From JAYZDB01 sp036338025 (GTDB lineage: Bacteria; Planctomycetota; UBA1135; UBA2386), in the NCBI GenBank assembly GCA_036338025.1, contig JAYZDB010000003.1:1-9811 (forward strand): 9,811 nt of DNA, written 5' to 3'. Shown here piece after piece: positions 7,501-9,811 of this stretch (position 1 is its first letter; each line of letters starts with the position of its first letter). The position numbers and the translations under genes are program-made. Under the pieces are notes generated by a model, which was not told the DNA's origin, did not search any database, and was given only the letters and a program-made list of their open reading frames with translations.

Positions 7501-8210
7501 AGGTCTACCGTCGACTCCACTACGATCAGCACGAAGATGACCAGCAGTAGCAGCAGACTTGTTGATTCCAGCAACACGACACCGCGTCGGGTCAACACAT
7601 CCTCCAACCGCCGATACAGCGTGCGGTCCACAACAGCGCTCCGAAGGCGCCGAGCCAGACGACGATAGAACTTGTCGCCGCTACGCTCTCCCAGGCGTTG
7701 CAACAAGACGCCGATCTCCCGCAAGAGGTGGATCTTCTGATCCAGCCGAAGGTCTTCCTCTTCGGTCAAGACCGCCGCGTAGCGCTCGCGTGCCTCCTCC
7801 TTCAGGCGACCATCCAGTGCAACCAGGGCGACGCGCTCACACAAGACCTCGTCGGTAGCGCTTGCTTCGGCTTCTTTTCCCTCGCACAGGTAGGCAGCCC
7901 GCAACTCCGCCAGATCGAAAAGTGCCGAAACATCGCGAGAATCGCCCTGACGAATCCGCAATAGCGACCGGTCGAGAGCCACCAGGCGGGGCTCCCGGAC
8001 AGCTTCGACAAGTCGTGGGGACACGTCCCGGCGCGCCGCCTGTCGCTCGAGGAACCGCAGTTCCAGGCGATCGAGGTCAAGGAAGGTGCTGGGATCGTCG
8101 GTCAGCGCTTCTCGCACAGCCCGCAAACGCTCCGCGTGCTCGATCGGCGGCACATCTACGTCCACAAGCAGGTCTTGCAGGGTCTGAAGCGAGGGTGGGG
8201 ACTGACTCAC
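4545..8210 (-). CDS. Giant membrane protein with an ion-channel-type voltage-sensor domain and no recognisable pore; remainder unassigned
   Basis: About 1,221 residues from a GTG at 8210. The frame stays open to a TTG at 8348, but those 46 extra residues are Cys/Ser/Arg-rich, cross the divergent promoter region and look non-coding. Order of parts: a charged helical, probably cytosolic region (1-214); S1 (about 219-232); S2 (242-266) with F256-x-x-E259 and K263; S3 (271-293) with N277 and D281 before a double-proline turn; and S4 (304-325) with R307, R310, R313, S316, R319 and R325. This is the charge pattern of Ion_trans voltage sensors. One more amphipathic helix follows (about 327-348), but no P-loop or selectivity filter. 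About 190 charged residues then lead to a two-helix membrane hairpin (545-561 and 573-594). Next comes a long helical region, one further hydrophobic stretch (903-918), and a helical charged C-terminus. I recognise no catalytic motif. The gene is first in a unit with the GT39-like gene (4-bp overlap). The sensor call is fairly sure; function is unknown. Confidence 0.85.
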   Translation of the reverse strand: MSQSPPSLQTLQDLLVDVDVPPIEHAERLRAVREALTDDPSTFLDLDRLELRFLERQAARRDVSPRLVEAVREPRLVALDRSLLRIRQGDSRDVSALFDLAELRAAYLCEGKEAEASATDEVLCERVALVALDGRLKEEARERYAAVLTEEEDLRLDQKIHLLREIGVLLQRLGERSGDKFYRRLARRLRSAVVDRTLYRRLEDVLTRRGVVLLESTSLLLLLVIFVLIVVESTVDLDPGTLWILKVTDASICSFFIVEFLFKLAMAPSRVSWFLRNFITDFLPAVPAVALLFTPGFVGGTGVATVRLARFLRVISVARYLAFMRPFFSFLRLLLFLIRGLDALVERFSRLINRNFVFFDPRTQVADEVQLDNSRRYLFQAIRREHVLLDDLVPVETHEVLTQRSSQLADRLRTRQIVQAKVSDAAVTARDVPVEEAIERLYALRPDEMSITMSRSDLMALDRVSRIINAPVIRSIPFVNWFRSAEPGLTPEARVVSLGRRIADQMERWRNRILFFADLHGIVTGPQILDRVATAMVKASQRPAVRLLMFGALFSIVRMFVDESSAISSFLGKFVATPLIVLGFVCLVILLAGRWLKRLAGEAAENLKRTSEAHFINLLELEKARTRDTDLVFLAGRVFRFEMDAWEAALALGQHVDEATSAHIEVGSRGSGPAAEATERIDETPISMREDINRVAYLYLHFLDGAILHESDIKTTEQLLANLSLENIRTHHLRFSRRDEKRLRKLSLASGSRLTGPYLWFRFITESVSLETAKRITEYNRHCMTLQQRAVATAEQIQVMDAWIQKRRDEIEGRIIEKIEPLDAGVVYQTTEFNSMDFLTVNERRDAQIKRVFGDRVLETLQRDRRCMIREIFGTRPLDKLPRSRRSVNFYRFFLNRLSRGRVLLAPLLFLGSVWWAIRNVVGKTVDIVKEILQPETAGLDRESGTATFRVALRKIHRMKAPGLLEAMHMRASFDPAYCGAPPTWSFDLDMESVPELERDMDFLQMRERDRAVIRAIAVDSRRRIEQLHDLVRDLDVFEDCEGEIEQKLGERAVSIAYVTNREGIRSLFQAVRWLGRELPKFEDRSTRIHGSWAGTLWQWLRRGFKQHPVTELIDSRLGDRSISARGRRNFRRAYMRDLGEIRDIVHAWLSLPDGVEPRERALTLAKGFFRASGEVSRELVALRAVQSLSVLDVRNYRDLVFRLGGYAEDGEDAALAQSLP
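7236..7562 (-). other. Coding segment for the S1-S4 voltage-sensor-like domain
   Basis: This segment encodes residues 217-325 of the giant protein. The S2 motif FFIVEFLFKLAMAP keeps the phenylalanine, the glutamate three residues later and the basic residue four further on that make the gating-charge transfer centre in Kv and Nav channels. S3 supplies the partner aspartate in NFITDFLPAVP. S4 reads TVRLARFLRVISVARY, with arginines every third position except one serine. All residues are read directly; the role as a voltage sensor follows from the family and is untested here. Confidence 0.75.
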
Positions 8211-8311
8211 AGGCTGATGTTCACTCTGGAGGCTGGTGTTTGCTTTGGGGGAAGCGGCGCAGAGGATACCCGGCGACCGGCTCCGTGCACGCGTCAGCGA
8301 TAGTGAGTCCC

Positions 8312-8328
8312 CTGAGCAGGTGTTCAGC
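8312..8328. promoter_or_regulatory. Imperfect palindrome in the divergent intergenic region, LexA-box-like
   Basis: CTGAGCAGGTGTTCAGC lies between the divergent glycerate kinase and giant-protein genes. The halves CTGAGCA and TGTTCAG are inverted repeats with one mismatch around a GG centre. It ends in GTTCAG and, against the degenerate 17-bp LexA consensus I remember for Myxococcus xanthus, agrees at about 15 of 17 positions. That consensus is from memory and very degenerate, so this is a candidate operator only. It sits 47 bp before the kinase ATG and about 100 bp before the GTG of the giant gene, so it could affect either. Confidence 0.3.
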
Positions 8329-8362
8329 CGGCACAGCCGCGAATTCAAAGCCCCCCGTCGGC

Positions 8363-8368
8363 TATGCT
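8363..8368 (+). promoter_or_regulatory. Possible -10 element for a leaderless glycerate kinase transcript
   Basis: TATGCT lies six bases before the kinase ATG at 8375. If it is a sigma-70-type -10 hexamer, transcription would begin at or near the A of the start codon and give a leaderless mRNA. That would agree with the lack of a Shine-Dalgarno before this start. No good -35 element is seen at the right distance, so the call is weak. Confidence 0.25.
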
Positions 8369-8374
8369 CTTGGC

Positions 8375-9502
8375 ATGCGCCGGTACCTGTGCGCCCCCGA
8401 CAGCTTCAAAGGCTCCCTGTCCGCGCCAGCGGCCGGTGCTGCCATGGCCAGCGGAATCCGTGCCAGTTTCCCGGACGCGGTGATCGATGAATGCCCGGTC
8501 GCCGATGGCGGCGAAGGCACCGTCGAGGCCCTGGTTCGCGCCACTGCGGGGGAGTTCCGTACTACGCGAGTCACCGATCCGCTCGGTCGACCGATCGACG
8601 CCACCTGGGGGTTGCTCGGCAAACAAGAGGTTCCTACCGCTGTGATCGAAATGGCCGCCGCCTCAGGCCTGACACTTCTGGAAGCCGGGGAACGTGACCC
8701 AACGCGGACCTCGAGCTTCGGCACAGGACAACTGATGCTGGCAGCAGCGGAAGCCGGCGCGCAGCGCGTCCTGTTGGGTCTCGGCGGCAGCGCCACCACC
8801 GACGGTGGTGGCGGAGCAGCGATGGCCCTCGGCGTCCGGTTCTTTGACGCCGCCGGGGCTCCGCTCGATTCCTTCACCGGCGCGGATCTCGAACGGGTCC
8901 AGCGAATCGAAACCAGCGGCCGACGGTTCGCAAACTTGCAGATCGTGATCTGCCGCGACGTCGACAACCTGCTCACCGGTCCCGACGGTGCAGCAGCAGT
9001 CTATGGTCCACAAAAAGGCGCTACGCCGACACAGGTAACACAACTCGACCACGGACTCGATCACATCGCCGGCATCTGGGCCGAACAACTCGGGATCGAG
9101 GTGCGTTCCGAAGTCGGTGCCGGCGCCGCCGGCGGCATGGGTGGTGGCATCACCGCCATGCTCGGCGCTGAGACCAGATCCGGCATCGAGACCGTGCTGG
9201 ATGTCGTCGGTTTTCGGCAGCGAGTCCGCGGCGCGATCCTGTGTCTCACCGGCGAGGGTCAACTCGATTCGCAGAGCCTGAGCGGCAAGGCTTGCGTAGG
9301 AGTCGCAAAGGCCGCCCAAGCCGAGGGCGTCGAGACCGTAGCGATCGTCGGAAGCCTGCGACTCGACGACGATTCTGCCCTGCGCGAGTTCGGGATGAGG
9401 GCCATCGAACTAGCCCCGGGAGTATCGACCGAGGAATCGATGCAAGGCGCTGCGGAGCTTCTCAGTGAGCGCGCCGCCAAAGCCGTGCGCAACCTCGACT
9501 GA
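8375..9502 (+). CDS. Glycerate kinase (GarK/GlxK family)
   Basis: 375 residues, full length for the class that phosphorylates D-glycerate with ATP; E. coli GarK/GlxK give 2-phosphoglycerate, which enters lower glycolysis. It is a cytosolic enzyme. Motifs in order are APDSFKGSLSA (7-17), VADGGEGT (42-49), VTDPLGRPI (66-74), SSFGTGQL (113-120), the glycine-rich GLGGSATTDGGGG (135-147), CRDVDNLLTG (193-202), YGPQKGAT (210-217), GAGAAGGMGGG (248-258) and TGEGQLDSQSLSGK (292-305). The ATG at 8375 was chosen because the protein there begins directly at the first conserved strand. The frame is open a further 171 codons upstream, but only antisense to the giant gene. There is no Shine-Dalgarno. CRDVDNLL carries one extra residue and lacks the proline of the usual CDVDNPL. 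No glyoxylate or glucarate genes are adjacent, so which pathway supplies glycerate (photorespiratory-type, serine cycle or sugar-acid) is open. Paralogue-level naming is not possible. Confidence 0.95.
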   Translation: MRRYLCAPDSFKGSLSAPAAGAAMASGIRASFPDAVIDECPVADGGEGTVEALVRATAGEFRTTRVTDPLGRPIDATWGLLGKQEVPTAVIEMAAASGLTLLEAGERDPTRTSSFGTGQLMLAAAEAGAQRVLLGLGGSATTDGGGGAAMALGVRFFDAAGAPLDSFTGADLERVQRIETSGRRFANLQIVICRDVDNLLTGPDGAAAVYGPQKGATPTQVTQLDHGLDHIAGIWAEQLGIEVRSEVGAGAAGGMGGGITAMLGAETRSGIETVLDVVGFRQRVRGAILCLTGEGQLDSQSLSGKACVGVAKAAQAEGVETVAIVGSLRLDDDSALREFGMRAIELAPGVSTEESMQGAAELLSERAAKAVRNLD

Positions 9503-9503
9503 G

Positions 9504-9526
9504 GCGCAGGCTCTGAGAACCTGTGC
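9504..9526. terminator. Short hairpin after glycerate kinase, possible terminator
   Basis: GCGCAGG and CCTGTGC form a 7-bp stem (one G-U pair) around a nine-base loop, starting one base after the kinase stop. The sequence after it (GTCTCATC) is not a clean T-run, so it is at best a weak intrinsic terminator. Its place between two convergent genes (stops at 9502 and 9556) makes a termination role plausible. Confidence 0.3.
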
Positions 9527-9555
9527 GTCTCATCACCATCGATGGGCTGGTGGTT

Positions 9556-9811
9556 CTACTTCAAGGTCGCCGCGTAACCCTTCTGCAGCCGATCCCAGTC
9601 CGCGTCGGTCCAATTGCAGACCTTTGCATTGACGAGTTTGAGGACGCCGCGGCTCTTGGCCTCGCTCGCGCGTGAATACTGTTCACTCCTCTCACGCTGC
9701 CGAGCTGCCTGTTGTTCTTCTTCTTCCTCGGTGGAAGCCGCCTTGACAGTGCGGGAGCCAGAACCAGGGTGCTTCTTCACGTATTCCTGTTCGGCCGCAC
9801 TCGAGGCTCGG
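9556..9811 (-). CDS. Unrecognised small charged protein, C-terminal part (5' end outside window)
   Basis: This frame runs without a stop to the right edge of the window. A GTG at 9780 is a possible internal start, but the codons before it (reading RASSAAEQEY) look like the same charged, helix-prone protein, so I treat the gene as cut by the edge. The visible 85 residues have a basic, serine-rich stretch (KKHPGSGSR), then a glutamate run and an arginine/glutamine-rich coiled-coil-like helix (TEEEEEQQAARQRERSEQ). They end in a compact segment with one cysteine and three tryptophan/tyrosine positions (VCNWTDADWDRLQKGY). There is no membrane segment in the visible part. I do not recognise a family. 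It converges with the glycerate kinase gene, 53 bp between stops. Confidence 0.6.
   Translation of the reverse strand, partial: RASSAAEQEYVKKHPGSGSRTVKAASTEEEEEQQAARQRERSEQYSRASEAKSRGVLKLVNAKVCNWTDADWDRLQKGYAATLK

Noticed and set aside
7093..7668. Plus-strand open frame opposite the voltage-sensor region
   Set aside because: Arg/Ser/Thr/Asn-rich translation typical of an antisense shadow of hydrophobic codons.
8211..8348. 46-codon extension of the giant gene to a TTG start at 8348
   Set aside because: The extra residues are Cys/Ser/Arg-rich with no domain character, cover the divergent promoter region, and use a rare start codon. The GTG at 8210 is preferred, though without a Shine-Dalgarno this is not settled.
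7862..8374. 171-codon upstream extension of the glycerate kinase frame
   Set aside because: It is arginine/proline-rich, antisense to the giant gene and has no family resemblance. The kinase domain begins exactly at the ATG at 8375.
9536..9545. Perfect 10-bp palindrome CCATCGATGG between two convergent genes
   Set aside because: Too short to separate from chance, no T-run or promoter context.

Overview
The window is about 60-65% G+C by eye, with densely packed bacterial genes on both strands, weak or absent Shine-Dalgarno sequences, and no rRNA, tRNA, CRISPR or insertion sequence that I can see. The gene content (a TraB/GumN-family protein, GT-C glycosyltransferases, a YchF ATPase of the DIPGL type, a GarK/GlxK-type glycerate kinase) fits the chromosome of a high-GC Gram-negative bacterium. 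A deltaproteobacterial or myxobacterial-type lineage is possible, but the sequence alone does not fix the taxon.

Layout. Bases 1-3245 (+) hold three co-directional genes: the 3' end of a TraB/GumN-family gene with a C-terminal coiled coil, a DUF2029/GT87-type membrane glycosyltransferase 16 bp downstream, and ychF 58 bp further on. ychF converges, with only 16 bp between stop codons, on a two-gene minus-strand unit (3262-8210). Its promoter-proximal gene encodes a protein of about 1,220 residues, and its distal gene a GT39/ArnT-like membrane glycosyltransferase; the two overlap by 4 bp (ATGA). A roughly 165-bp divergent intergenic region separates this unit from a glycerate kinase gene (8375-9502, +). 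The window ends with the 3' part of an unrecognised minus-strand gene (9556-9811).

The stand-out is the giant protein. Near residues 216-325 it carries a recognisable four-helix voltage-sensor domain: an S2 F-x-x-E pair, an S3 aspartate, and an S4 with arginines at i, i+3, i+6, i+12 and i+18. No potassium, sodium or calcium selectivity filter follows. Instead there are about 900 residues that I cannot assign, including a separate two-helix membrane hairpin. It could be a bacterial voltage-sensor protein with a non-canonical effector, translationally coupled to a sugar transferase. That functional idea is inference; the sensor motif is directly visible.

The genes do not form one obvious pathway. 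Two different GT-C transferases flank ychF and hint at envelope glycan or lipid glycosylation nearby. YchF and glycerate kinase look like housekeeping genes.
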